DNA from: Maridesulfovibrio sp.
GTDB lineage: Bacteria; Desulfobacterota; Desulfovibrionia; Desulfovibrionales; Desulfovibrionaceae
DNA length: 64,000 nucleotides
Direction: 5' to 3'
Assembly: GCF_963678865.1 (NCBI RefSeq)
Contig: NZ_OY787459.1
Coordinates: forward strand, 3,483,501 to 3,547,500
A program made the translations under genes and the position numbers. Below, piece by piece: positions 42,947-51,463 of the stretch; positions within the stretch are counted from its first letter, which is position 1, and the number at the start of each line of letters is the position of its first letter. Below the pieces are notes generated by a model. It had not been told where the DNA came from. It saw only the letters and a list, made by a program, of their open reading frames with translations, and did not search any database.

Positions 42947-43609
42947 TTATGAAATCGGTTTGAGCTTTTTGATAAACTCTATGAGTTCGGGAAGTTCTGT
43001 CATGGGGTTGGTAAGTGGTTTGTGGGATTTAATTTGGGTTGCGTAGGGAAGTTTGGCTGAAATGTTTAACTTTTTGTCATGCTCAATAGCCTTGTCCATG
43101 TTTAGACAGAATATTTCAGCTTCTTTTTTACTTCGGGGCATTGGTTTTTCATACTCAGGAAATATTGCTTTTAGCTGCCGTTCGGAGTCACTAGCGTTTT
43201 TGCATGCATATATTTTGTCGCAAAAATGTAAGGTGTACCAGATTTCTATTGCCGGGTAGTTATAGAAAACAGCCCATTTACTTTTTTCTCTTTTCATTTT
43301 TCCGAGCTTCGTTACCTGATCCAGTTCAGCTTTAAGGTTGTTTATTTGAGTTTGTGAAAGCTGAGTATTTTCCAAGTCGCGTAAGAAAAGGACCGCATCG
43401 AAAGTTTTCGGGTCGCGGTCCATATAACGTAGAGCCTGATCTACACGTGTAAAAGTTTTAGGGGTGATTACTACCGGATTCTCTTTGGATGAAAGACACT
43501 CGTTGAGAACAAACTTGGCGTAGTTTTGTTCAGTCTGTCCGTCACATGCTAGTAGAACGTTAATTTTCTTCCTGCGTAGAGAGCTGCCTGATTTTTTGGG
43601 GCGGGCCAT
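42947..43609 (-). CDS. RloB-like protein (AbiLii-type, Toprim-like)
   Basis: 220 residues. The opening (RRKKINVLLACDGQTEQNYAKFV) with a conserved Glu, VLFLRDLENT in the middle with D-x-E, and NYPAIEIWYTLHFCD match the RloB family, whose fold resembles Toprim nucleases. RloB partners with an AAA ATPase in restriction-linked loci and in the AbiL abortive-infection system. Its ATG shares one base with the stop of the upstream ATPase (TAATG), so the two are coupled. Likely role: nuclease or effector half of a phage-defence pair; this is inference from the pairing. Confidence 0.8.
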   Translation of the reverse strand: MARPKKSGSSLRRKKINVLLACDGQTEQNYAKFVLNECLSSKENPVVITPKTFTRVDQALRYMDRDPKTFDAVLFLRDLENTQLSQTQINNLKAELDQVTKLGKMKREKSKWAVFYNYPAIEIWYTLHFCDKIYACKNASDSERQLKAIFPEYEKPMPRSKKEAEIFCLNMDKAIEHDKKLNISAKLPYATQIKSHKPLTNPMTELPELIEFIKKLKPIS

Positions 43610-44895
43610 TAAATTCCGCCCTCCCAGTCAACGTCCGGTACTGCTCCGAATCTGCCATTCAGATAATCCTTATAAAGCTTTTCTCCACGGTCATTTTTGC
43701 TGACACTTCCCATGCCTTTGAATTCAGCAAGACTATAAAGTCTTGTCTCAAATGTTTCTTTGTCTTTTTCCGTGAAGTAGATTTCATCGGGACGGAGCAG
43801 GGTTTTATCCATGACTGTTACATCATGGGTGGTGAAAATTAATTGTGCGCCATGTGGATTTGTTTTTTTGTTCGTAAAAAGTTGAATAATCCTTCGGATT
43901 AGGTAGGGATGTAGAGATATATCTAATTCGTCAATTAGCATTGTAGCACCAATTCGAAGCGCTGAAAGTATGAGGCTTGCCAAGGCAAAGTATGTTCTCG
44001 TCCCGTTTGATTCATCTTCTTCAAGACTTAGAAATACATTATTCCCCTCTGTATCTGTATGGGCAAATTGTGTTTTAAGATTAGGCTTAATTCTCCCATT
44101 GGTTGCGTGCAATTGTTCTCGTTGTGTCTCTGTTAATAAATTTTTATCAATATTTTCTTGTGTTATTTTTATATCACAAATATTGAAATCAGCACTCTGA
44201 AGGTATTTAAGTATTGGCTCTTTTTTTTCATGTTGCCGTAAGATAGTGTTTGATGTGACAATATGTGCCCTAGCCTCTGGATATATTAGTCCTGTTATAG
44301 AAAACCAGTCTACAACTGACTCAAGAATGTCTACTTCTCCTTTATTAGATAAATATGCTAATGCTGTCTGCTGCTTGTTTAAGTCTGCTGACCACAAGTC
44401 TAAAAATGCTTTTTTATGATATATTGATTTATGGAATTTCGTTTTCTGACCTTCTCTTGCAATTAGTGTCTTAACTCTTGATCCCTTAGCAGGGCTAATA
44501 ACTGTTAAAATTTCTTTAGTAATTGCTTCAGGGGTAATTTCTATATGGTAGTTGTATATTTTCCCAAAAGATAAGAATTTAATTTTGAAAATAGTCGGTT
44601 TTTGAGAATAGGTAGGGTTGAGTTTAAATGAGTAATCTAGATAGTGATCATTTTTAGTTCTGTTTGCAGAAATATAAATTATTTCTCTTAATATTTCTAT
44701 GCCTTTTAGTATATTAGACTTCCCCGAAGCATTAGCCCCCAAAATAGCCACCACTGGCAAAGCCTGCGGTTCTCTCTTGATACCCGTCTCTAAGATATTG
44801 TGATCTTCGTCCTTATTTTTAAAGGCTGGCTGCATATATAAAGTCTGCTCTTCTCCGATTGACCGGAAATTTGCGACGCTGAATTCTAAAAGCAT
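43609..44895 (-). CDS. RloA-like AAA ATPase (AbiLi-type)
   Basis: 428 residues from ATG 44895 (MLLEFSVANFRSIGE); an ATG 4 codons earlier has no better site. Walker A is GANASGKSN (near residue 50), the ABC-like signature lies around EDESNGTRTYFALASL, Walker B is MLIDELDISLHP (near 325) and the switch His is in FTTHDVTVMD. This is the OLD/RloA class of SMC-like ATPases. Base composition is clearly more AT-rich than the trp genes next door, suggesting transfer. With RloB it forms an AbiL-like defence module that would sense infection and activate RloB. Confidence 0.85.
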   Translation of the reverse strand: MLLEFSVANFRSIGEEQTLYMQPAFKNKDEDHNILETGIKREPQALPVVAILGANASGKSNILKGIEILREIIYISANRTKNDHYLDYSFKLNPTYSQKPTIFKIKFLSFGKIYNYHIEITPEAITKEILTVISPAKGSRVKTLIAREGQKTKFHKSIYHKKAFLDLWSADLNKQQTALAYLSNKGEVDILESVVDWFSITGLIYPEARAHIVTSNTILRQHEKKEPILKYLQSADFNICDIKITQENIDKNLLTETQREQLHATNGRIKPNLKTQFAHTDTEGNNVFLSLEEDESNGTRTYFALASLILSALRIGATMLIDELDISLHPYLIRRIIQLFTNKKTNPHGAQLIFTTHDVTVMDKTLLRPDEIYFTEKDKETFETRLYSLAEFKGMGSVSKNDRGEKLYKDYLNGRFGAVPDVDWEGGI

Positions 44896-44954
44896 ATTTA
44901 ATCCCATGGTGTATTTTTTGGGTGAAAATCTCACATTGGCAAATTCAATATATG

Positions 44955-45003
44955 GAAAAAAAACAAAAAATGGAACGAGAAATCTCTTCTCATTCCATTT
45001 TTT
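44955..45003 (-). terminator. Terminator after the GNAT gene
   Basis: AAAAAATGGAACGAGAA (44965-44981) pairs with TTCTCATTCCATTTTTT (44987-45003) with one mismatch, and on the minus strand a long T-rich tract follows. It isolates the GNAT unit from the ATPase gene. Confidence 0.8.
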
Positions 45004-45051
45004 GGATAATTTTAGGTTTTAATGGGAAAAAAAAGGGTGTTTGTTGTGACC

Positions 45052-45477
45052 CTATCTCTCCAAATATCCCCGCTCAACCATCCCGTCTTCATCCTGAAAG
45101 CTGCCCATGGCGGTCAGCATGGGTGCGAAGCCCAGCTTTTTGTAGAATCCTTCCTTGCCCGGTACGGCGAAGAGGATGATGTTTACAGGACCAAGCCTTT
45201 CTTTCATGGCAGTCATTATTTTTTTACCGAGTCCGTGGGACTGGTATTCCGGCAGGATGCACATGTCGTAGATTGCCGCCTGATATTCGCCATCGCTAAT
45301 GGCACGGGCAAAGCCGATAAATCTATCCCTGTCCTTGGCAAAGCAGACCAATGCGCTGTTTGCAGCAGCGCGGGACAGTTTCGCAGGTTCACGGGTTCCC
45401 AGAGGTGCTTTTTCGAAAATTTCAGCTATTTTAGGCCAGTCAATATTATTCAGTTCGAAGTGCAGTGTGATATTCAT
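45052..45477 (-). CDS. GNAT-family N-acetyltransferase
   Basis: 141 residues. The acetyl-CoA loop is LPEYQSHGLGKKIMTAM (Q-x-x-G-x-G near residue 85), with the preceding strand AAIYDMCIL, and the ending GFYKKLGFAPM is typical of small GNAT enzymes. The substrate is unknown. Its ATG overlaps the stop of the upstream periplasmic protein by 4 nt, so the two are co-translated, though one is cytoplasmic and the other exported. Confidence 0.88.
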   Translation of the reverse strand: MNITLHFELNNIDWPKIAEIFEKAPLGTREPAKLSRAAANSALVCFAKDRDRFIGFARAISDGEYQAAIYDMCILPEYQSHGLGKKIMTAMKERLGPVNIILFAVPGKEGFYKKLGFAPMLTAMGSFQDEDGMVERGYLER

Positions 45478-46355
45478 TGCGCGCTTATATCTTTTATATC
45501 TTGCTTAGGCCATAGAATTTTCCAGTTTTTAACCTGTTCGTTTATGATTCTTGTCTGATGTAATGCACGATCAATATCTCCGTTTTTACGCATTATTTTC
45601 AGGCCTTTTTGCAGGGCTTTGAACACCTTGGCCCCTTCAGGATGCTTTTTGGAAACCATGAAGTGTCTGCTATAGGGAAATACTACCTTGACTCCTTCAA
45701 CCAGGCGAAGATTGTTATTATCAATAAATTGATGGCTGATGTCCTGCGGGAATTCAAGAAGGGTATAATCGGCTCTTTTTCGGGTCAGCATTTTAAAAAG
45801 TAGAGGATAGGTTGGGGCGATTTCTATGTTTTTGTACCCCATTTGGTGGAAAACATGCTGGTCTATTGTCCATGAAAGTCCGGTGATGGGCCGGAGTTTA
45901 AGCAGGGAATTTAGAGTCGGGCGTGACTTCAGCAGTTTTGGGCTGCAATATGTGTAAATACCTTTAACAAATTCGCCTTTGCGGATGAAAGGGATCGTTT
46001 TATAAACAGTTTCGTCAAATTGTTCCTCCCATATATCACTGTCAAGGATAGTTGCTTTGCCTTTTTTTAATTCAGTAATGCATCTGGAATAGTTGGGATA
46101 GGTAGCAAAAATCATTTGTGCATCCATCCCGCCCAGCTTCAAGGCCTGTTGCATTATGAGCAGTGCGAGTGCCGGGCGGCTGGCATAGGGAGAATTATAT
46201 GTCTTGATTTCAAAAAGATTCCCACCCTTTTCTGCTACCATCTTTTCATATTGTTCAATATTGGAAGCCAGCCCTGCAACATAAACTGTCTCTCGGGCCT
46301 GTAAAGAAGATGGCCAGAGCATGGCTGCAAAAAATATGGCAAGAAAAAACCTCAT
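45474..46355 (-). CDS. Exported type II periplasmic-binding-like protein
   Basis: 293 residues with a signal peptide (about 1-20, ending SLQARE). The fold pattern is that of small SBP_bac_3-type proteins: RPALALLIMQQALKLGG, then LKKGKATILDSDIW, then RPITGLSWTIDQHVF and LEFPQDISHQF. Such stand-alone binding proteins are frequent in Desulfovibrio and often have no transporter beside them, as here. The ligand is unknown. It forms a two-gene unit with the GNAT gene and lies 24 nt from the histidine kinase end, possibly reached by read-through. Confidence 0.75.
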   Translation of the reverse strand: MRFFLAIFFAAMLWPSSLQARETVYVAGLASNIEQYEKMVAEKGGNLFEIKTYNSPYASRPALALLIMQQALKLGGMDAQMIFATYPNYSRCITELKKGKATILDSDIWEEQFDETVYKTIPFIRKGEFVKGIYTYCSPKLLKSRPTLNSLLKLRPITGLSWTIDQHVFHQMGYKNIEIAPTYPLLFKMLTRKRADYTLLEFPQDISHQFIDNNNLRLVEGVKVVFPYSRHFMVSKKHPEGAKVFKALQKGLKIMRKNGDIDRALHQTRIINEQVKNWKILWPKQDIKDISAQ

Positions 46356-46379
46356 CTACACTCCTCTCAGGGTGTGTGC

Positions 46380-47762
46380 TTACATTCTTTTGGTGGGTAT
46401 TGTCACTATAATTCTGAATCCGGTGTCACTATTTTCAGCTCGTATTTCACCATGGTGGATGCGAATTATTTTACGTGCGGAAGCAAGGCCGAGTCCTGAA
46501 CCGGGTATTTCCTGTCCCTTGAGGCGATGGAAAGGATTGAAAATTTCTTCCAAATCGTTTTCGGGTAATGGAGTATGGGTGTTGTCCACTGATATAAGCA
46601 CCTCACCTTTGTCTCTGCGCAAGCTGACTTCAACGACCCCTTCCGGTTCAGTGTACTTGAAGGCATTGCCAAGAATATTGTCCATTACAACACGAATGCT
46701 GTTGCGGTTGCAATTAGGGAGTTTGATTTTGGCAAGATCAGCCTTAATGTTTAAATTGTTGCGCTCGGCTATGCATTGATACTGTTCCAGAAGATCGGAT
46801 ATAAGAACTTGCAGATTGGCTGTCTCTGTCATCGTTGGCGGTTCATGCATGTCCAGTTTGGAAAATTTGATTATTTTTCCGATGAGTTCATCCATGTGGG
46901 TGATTTCCGCCTGCATCCCGTTCATAAATGTGCCGCAGCCGGAAGTATTCCCTCCTTCAATGCGCTCCTTGAGCATTTCAAGGGATATACGCATTCGTGC
47001 CAACGGGCTGCGCAGTTCATGGGAAACATTGGCGGTCAGCTCGCGGCTTGATTTGACCATTTTTTCCAGACCTTCGGCCATGTGGTTGAAGGCTTTACCA
47101 AGTTCGGCAAGTTCGTCCTTCCCTTTTATTTCAACTCGTTGATTCAGATCTCCCTTGCCCATTTTTGCTGCTGAATTTGTCAGTTCCCTCAGTGGGCGGA
47201 TTACCCTTCTTGCTACCGGGATAAGAAATATTGCGGCGATAACAGTTAAAACTGCCTGTCCGCGCAAAAACCAGCTTTCTTCATCGAACTTGGGAAGGGA
47301 GTGGTAGAGATGGTAAGTGAAAGGGTAACCTTGCGGTTGTTTGCCTGTATAAACTCCGTAAACACTTTTTATTCCGTCATTGCGTTTTTTATAAATGTAG
47401 ATACCGTCTTTTGATTTTGCCGCGTCCTCTTCCCGGAAGCCGCTCATATCCGGTATTTTTGTGGATGATGAAGCTACAATCTCTCCATAAGGCCCGGTGA
47501 TCCAGATATCGGCCTCAATTGAATTGCCTAGGTTTTTCAGCAGGGGGGTTAGAACTCTTCGCTCTTCTTCAGCAGAAGTGCGGAGTCCGCCCAATTCCAT
47601 TTCCACAAGGTTTTTTATCGTGAAAACCTGACGCTCCATGTGGTGAACAAGGGGACTTTTGTCCCATGACATACGCAGCAGGCCAAAGATGATCAATTCG
47701 GAGACCACCAGCACCAGCATGAAGGAAATAAATATTTTTAGGTAGGTGCGGCTGATTTTCAT
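46380..47762 (-). CDS. Sensor histidine kinase, CpxA-like
   Basis: 460 residues. Membrane helices near 8-28 and 165-185 flank a periplasmic domain of about 135 residues. A HAMP domain follows, then HisKA with the phospho-acceptor in NVSHELRSPLARM (near 249), and HATPase_c with N-box DNILGNAFKYT and G-box GSGLGLASARKI. The HELRSPL box and layout resemble CpxA. It is coupled to the response-regulator gene by a TAATG overlap. Opposite lies an RND efflux operon, so it probably senses envelope or toxic stress and controls efflux. Confidence 0.9.
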   Translation of the reverse strand: MKISRTYLKIFISFMLVLVVSELIIFGLLRMSWDKSPLVHHMERQVFTIKNLVEMELGGLRTSAEEERRVLTPLLKNLGNSIEADIWITGPYGEIVASSSTKIPDMSGFREEDAAKSKDGIYIYKKRNDGIKSVYGVYTGKQPQGYPFTYHLYHSLPKFDEESWFLRGQAVLTVIAAIFLIPVARRVIRPLRELTNSAAKMGKGDLNQRVEIKGKDELAELGKAFNHMAEGLEKMVKSSRELTANVSHELRSPLARMRISLEMLKERIEGGNTSGCGTFMNGMQAEITHMDELIGKIIKFSKLDMHEPPTMTETANLQVLISDLLEQYQCIAERNNLNIKADLAKIKLPNCNRNSIRVVMDNILGNAFKYTEPEGVVEVSLRRDKGEVLISVDNTHTPLPENDLEEIFNPFHRLKGQEIPGSGLGLASARKIIRIHHGEIRAENSDTGFRIIVTIPTKRM

Positions 47763-48463
47763 TATTCGCTCACAAACATGTATCCGGTACCCCAGACAGT
47801 TTTGATTCGTGATTCGTGATCCGGGTAGGGTTTCAAGAGGGCGCGAAGTTTGCTGATATGAACATCAATACTGCGGTCAAAGGCATTGAAATCCTTGCCC
47901 CAGACCGAGGTCATCAGATCGTCACGGGTCATGGGCTGGCCCGGATTTTCCATCAATGCCTTGAACAACTTGAATTCAGTGGATGACAGTTCCACCGATT
48001 CATCTCCGATCTCCAGCTTCTGGTGGGAGAGATGCAGAACTAATCCTGCAACCTTTATTTGTCCGGAGATCTTGACGGCCCGCCTGCCCGGATCCTGTGC
48101 CCGGCGCAACACAGCCTTAATGCGGGCCAGCAGTTCACGGGGATTGAAAGGTTTGGAGATATAGTCATCCGCACCGAGTTCAAGTCCCACAATACGGTCG
48201 GTGTCCTCGCCTTTGGCTGTGAGCATGATTACCGGGACGTTGGAGTGCGGGCGCAGTTCCCGCAATACTTCAAGTCCGTCTTTACCGGGCATCATGATAT
48301 CCAGAATGACAATTTCCGGCGAAGTCTCCTTCTCTTTTTCAATCAGACCCTCCCCTGATGGAAGGGTGACAACTTTGTAGCCGTATCCTTCAAGGTACTG
48401 GGTCAGCAGGTCCCTGAGTTTTGCGTCATCATCCACTATGAGTACGGTAAATTGTTGTTCCAT
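47762..48463 (-). CDS. OmpR/CpxR-type response regulator
   Basis: 233 residues. The receiver domain (1-120) has acidic pocket DDD near residue 11, phospho-Asp in VILDIMMPGKDG (near 55), Thr in MLTAKGED and Lys in YISKPFNP. The C-terminal winged helix (about 135-230) has LSSTEFKLFKALMENPGQPMTRD-type OmpR features (LSSTEFKLF, DRSIDVHISKLR). It pairs with the adjacent kinase and is divergent from the efflux operon, whose 277-nt upstream region is its likely target. Confidence 0.93.
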   Translation of the reverse strand: MEQQFTVLIVDDDAKLRDLLTQYLEGYGYKVVTLPSGEGLIEKEKETSPEIVILDIMMPGKDGLEVLRELRPHSNVPVIMLTAKGEDTDRIVGLELGADDYISKPFNPRELLARIKAVLRRAQDPGRRAVKISGQIKVAGLVLHLSHQKLEIGDESVELSSTEFKLFKALMENPGQPMTRDDLMTSVWGKDFNAFDRSIDVHISKLRALLKPYPDHESRIKTVWGTGYMFVSE

Positions 48464-48740
48464 TTTTCCAGATTACCTCTGTCCCCCTGTGGGTGGAAGG
48501 GGGAAGGATCTATTTTTTACATTTGTTTACAATTTTTAGCATCATAACAATATTCTTTTATTCCTTTGCAGGTATTAGAATTAAAAATGGAAAGCAACCG
48601 GACTGTTGATAAAGCTCCATCTGCGGCGGAACGTTGGTAGTTAAAAGCTTTTCCGAGCTTACATGACTTCGGCGGGAAGCTGTGAAAAAGAGGTCCATTT
48701 TTCGGCAGTCGGGAAGATCTAAATAATGGGAAGTATAAAT

Positions 48741-50237
48741 ATGTCTTCATTCAAGTTGAAATTGACCGTGATTTTTTTGCTGACAGTATTCGGCCTTTCA
48801 GCATGTTCCCCATTCCGGCCTGATCCGCGTGATAATATGACACTGGGTGTCCCCCCGCAATACGAGCTGTATTCCAGCGAACCGCGTGTACTGGGTAAAT
48901 GGTGGGAAGGTTTTCATAACGAAGAGCTCAACAAGTTGGTTGAAGAAGCTCTGCAGGCCAACTTTGACGTGCGTATAGCCTGGGCTAAACTCCGTCAGTT
49001 GCGGGCCAAGGCAGTTAAGTCGCGAGCCGACATTTACCCCCATCTGGACGGCAAGGGTACTTATACAAATTCCCGCAGCGGCAATGACGGAACCGAAGGT
49101 TCAAAGGGGTCCTCCTCCACGGATACCCACAAACTGGGGTTGGCCGCATCATATGAAATAGATCTTTGGGGGAAAATAGAGGCTAATGCCGCCTCCGGGG
49201 AACTTGATTATCTTTCCTCCCGTGAAGATGTGGATTCCGCAGCTATGACAGTGGCTGCCGAGGTGGTCAAACGTTGGCTGGAAATTCAGTTGCAGCGCAA
49301 GAAAAAGGCAATTTACCGTAAACAACTGGAAACTAACGAGACTTATCTTGAGCTGATTGAACTACGTTTCCGTAATTCTTTGGCTACCGCCCTTGATGTC
49401 TTCCAGCAGCGGGAAACAACGGCCCGCACAAGAGCTCTGATTCCACCGGTGGAGTCTCAGGAGCAGCTTAAGCTGCATGAGCTTGCCTACCTGCTGGGGC
49501 GTCCGGCCGGATCCATTAATGTGGCAACGGCTGATTTTCCGGAACTGCCAGCTCTTCCGGGGCTGGGAATTCCCTTTGATCTTCTGGCTATGCGTCCTGA
49601 TGTACGTGCAGCAGGTTTGGAACTGCAATCTGCAGATTGGGCTGTCTCTGCCGCCCGGGCCGACCGTTTGCCTTCCATGAATCTTTCTGCTGAGGCAATG
49701 CTTTCCAGCGCCCAGCTTGCCAATATTTTTTCCGGGTGGCTGACAACACTCACTTCGTCCATAGCCGGGCCGATTTTTGACGGCTATCAGCGTAAGGCCG
49801 AGGTCGAGCGTACCCGGGCTGTGGTTGATGAACGCATGCTCAATTATAAGGATACTGTTTATACCGCATTCAAGGAAGTACAGGATGCCCTTGTTGAGGA
49901 GAAGTGGCAGCATGAGTACATATCAGCCCGCAAGAATCAGCTGGAAGCGGCAAAGTTGAATCTTGATGAAGCCGGTTCCCGCTATTTGCAGGGGCTTGAA
50001 GATTACCTGCCTGTTCTCAGTGCATTGGTCAGCGTGCATGATCTTGAAATTAATATTGCCCAGGATGAGGCAGACCTGCTCAGCTACCGGGTTTCCCTGT
50101 ACCGCGCCCTTGGCGGAACATGGACTGATTCTTTGGAAGACGGGGCAGAGCTGAAGCCTGAATCTGATGATGAAGTTGCAGCTATAGCAGCTGAAAAAAC
50201 TGAAAATGAAATTGCTCCCGCAAAAGAGGGGATTTAG
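48741..50237 (+). CDS. RND efflux outer-membrane lipoprotein (TolC/NodT family)
   Basis: 498 residues from ATG 48741; an in-frame ATG at 48726 is also possible. The signal peptide ends in the lipobox LSACS, so the mature protein is lipidated. The rest is two OEP repeats of long helices and outer-membrane strands: NFDVRIAWAKLRQLRA in the first, AMRPDVRAAGLELQSADW at the join (the conserved RPDV motif), and a second coiled region near 350-430. A poorly conserved acidic tail follows. It forms the outer-membrane channel for the two downstream genes. Confidence 0.92.
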   Translation: MSSFKLKLTVIFLLTVFGLSACSPFRPDPRDNMTLGVPPQYELYSSEPRVLGKWWEGFHNEELNKLVEEALQANFDVRIAWAKLRQLRAKAVKSRADIYPHLDGKGTYTNSRSGNDGTEGSKGSSSTDTHKLGLAASYEIDLWGKIEANAASGELDYLSSREDVDSAAMTVAAEVVKRWLEIQLQRKKKAIYRKQLETNETYLELIELRFRNSLATALDVFQQRETTARTRALIPPVESQEQLKLHELAYLLGRPAGSINVATADFPELPALPGLGIPFDLLAMRPDVRAAGLELQSADWAVSAARADRLPSMNLSAEAMLSSAQLANIFSGWLTTLTSSIAGPIFDGYQRKAEVERTRAVVDERMLNYKDTVYTAFKEVQDALVEEKWQHEYISARKNQLEAAKLNLDEAGSRYLQGLEDYLPVLSALVSVHDLEINIAQDEADLLSYRVSLYRALGGTWTDSLEDGAELKPESDDEVAAIAAEKTENEIAPAKEGI

Positions 50238-50239
50238 AT

Positions 50240-51463
50240 ATGGCTAAGAGAGTATGGTATTATATCAAGCAGATAGGCCTCAAAGGTGTTTTGCCTTTGT
50301 TGATTGTTGTGGCTGCGGTTCTCGGGGCCAAAGCCCTGCTTGCCACCAAACCGGTAGCAAAGAAAAAAGCTCCGGTGGTTTCCGCGCCTCTGGTCAATGT
50401 CAGCGTACTCGAAGTGAAGGATGTACATGTCTGGACCCCGGTTATGGGGACAGTTGAGGCGGCCCGTGAAATCAATCTTGAGCCGCAGGTCTCCGGCAGG
50501 GTTATTTCTGTAAGTGATTCCTTTATTCCCGGTGGTTACTTTGACAAGGGTGACGAAGTTCTGCGCATAGACCCGATTGATTATGAACTTGCCGTTCAGC
50601 AGCAGCAGGCCGTGGTTACAGATGCTGAATACAATCTCAAACTTGAAAGCGGTCAGCAGAGGGTTGCCGGGCGTGAATGGAAACTGCTCAAAAAATCTTC
50701 CGGTGGGACTGCGCAGGAAGCGGAACTTGCTCTGCGTAAACCCCATCTGCAAAAGGCGCAGGCCGATCTTTCTTCTTCTCTGGCGAAGCTTAAGCAGGCC
50801 CGTATCGATTTAGCCCGGACCCGTGTGCGGGCTCCTTTTGCCTGTATGGTGGTCAGCAAAAACGCCGATCTCGGTGCGCATTTGAGCCTTAATGAAACCA
50901 TAGCCTCACTGGTGGGGACAGAAGAATTCTGGGTGGTTGTGTCCGTTCCAGTGGACCGCCTGTCCAGCATTGTGATTCCTAAGGCGGAAAACGGTTACAA
51001 AGGTGCCAAAGCCCGAGTTGTAATGGACAGCGGTAAAACATCCACTGAGCGCGAAGGGGAAGTGCTCCGCCTGCTACCTTCACTTGAGGAAAAGGGACGC
51101 ATGGCCAGAGTTATAGTCTCAGTTAAAGATCCCCTCAATCTAAAAGGCGGGGAAGTACGTCCCCTGCTGCTGGGCAGTTACGTTAACGTCTATATTGATT
51201 CCGGTAAATTGGAGAAAGTGATTGCAATTCCGCGTACCGCTTTCCGTGATAATAATACCATCTGGGTGCTGAAAGAAGGCGGTCTGCTGGATATCCGTAC
51301 TGTTTATCCCGTCTGGCGCGATCAGGACTATGTTTATCTTGATTCCGGTGTGAGCGATGGTGAAAAGTTGGTTGTGACCGATATCTCCGCTCCCTTGCAG
51401 AATATGAAACTGCGTGAAAACGGTTCCGGTTCCATGAAAAGAAAGGTGAACGGTAATGGCTGA
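50240..51463 (+). CDS. RND efflux periplasmic adaptor (membrane fusion protein)
   Basis: 407 residues, 2 nt after the channel gene. An N-terminal membrane anchor (about 14-34) is followed by the HlyD-type lipoyl half-motifs (GTVEAAREINLEPQVSGRVI and RVRAPFACMVVSKNADLG) around a helical hairpin of about 75 residues, then a beta-barrel domain. It bridges the inner-membrane pump and the outer-membrane channel. Its stop overlaps the pump start by 8 nt. Confidence 0.93.
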   Translation: MAKRVWYYIKQIGLKGVLPLLIVVAAVLGAKALLATKPVAKKKAPVVSAPLVNVSVLEVKDVHVWTPVMGTVEAAREINLEPQVSGRVISVSDSFIPGGYFDKGDEVLRIDPIDYELAVQQQQAVVTDAEYNLKLESGQQRVAGREWKLLKKSSGGTAQEAELALRKPHLQKAQADLSSSLAKLKQARIDLARTRVRAPFACMVVSKNADLGAHLSLNETIASLVGTEEFWVVVSVPVDRLSSIVIPKAENGYKGAKARVVMDSGKTSTEREGEVLRLLPSLEEKGRMARVIVSVKDPLNLKGGEVRPLLLGSYVNVYIDSGKLEKVIAIPRTAFRDNNTIWVLKEGGLLDIRTVYPVWRDQDYVYLDSGVSDGEKLVVTDISAPLQNMKLRENGSGSMKRKVNGNG

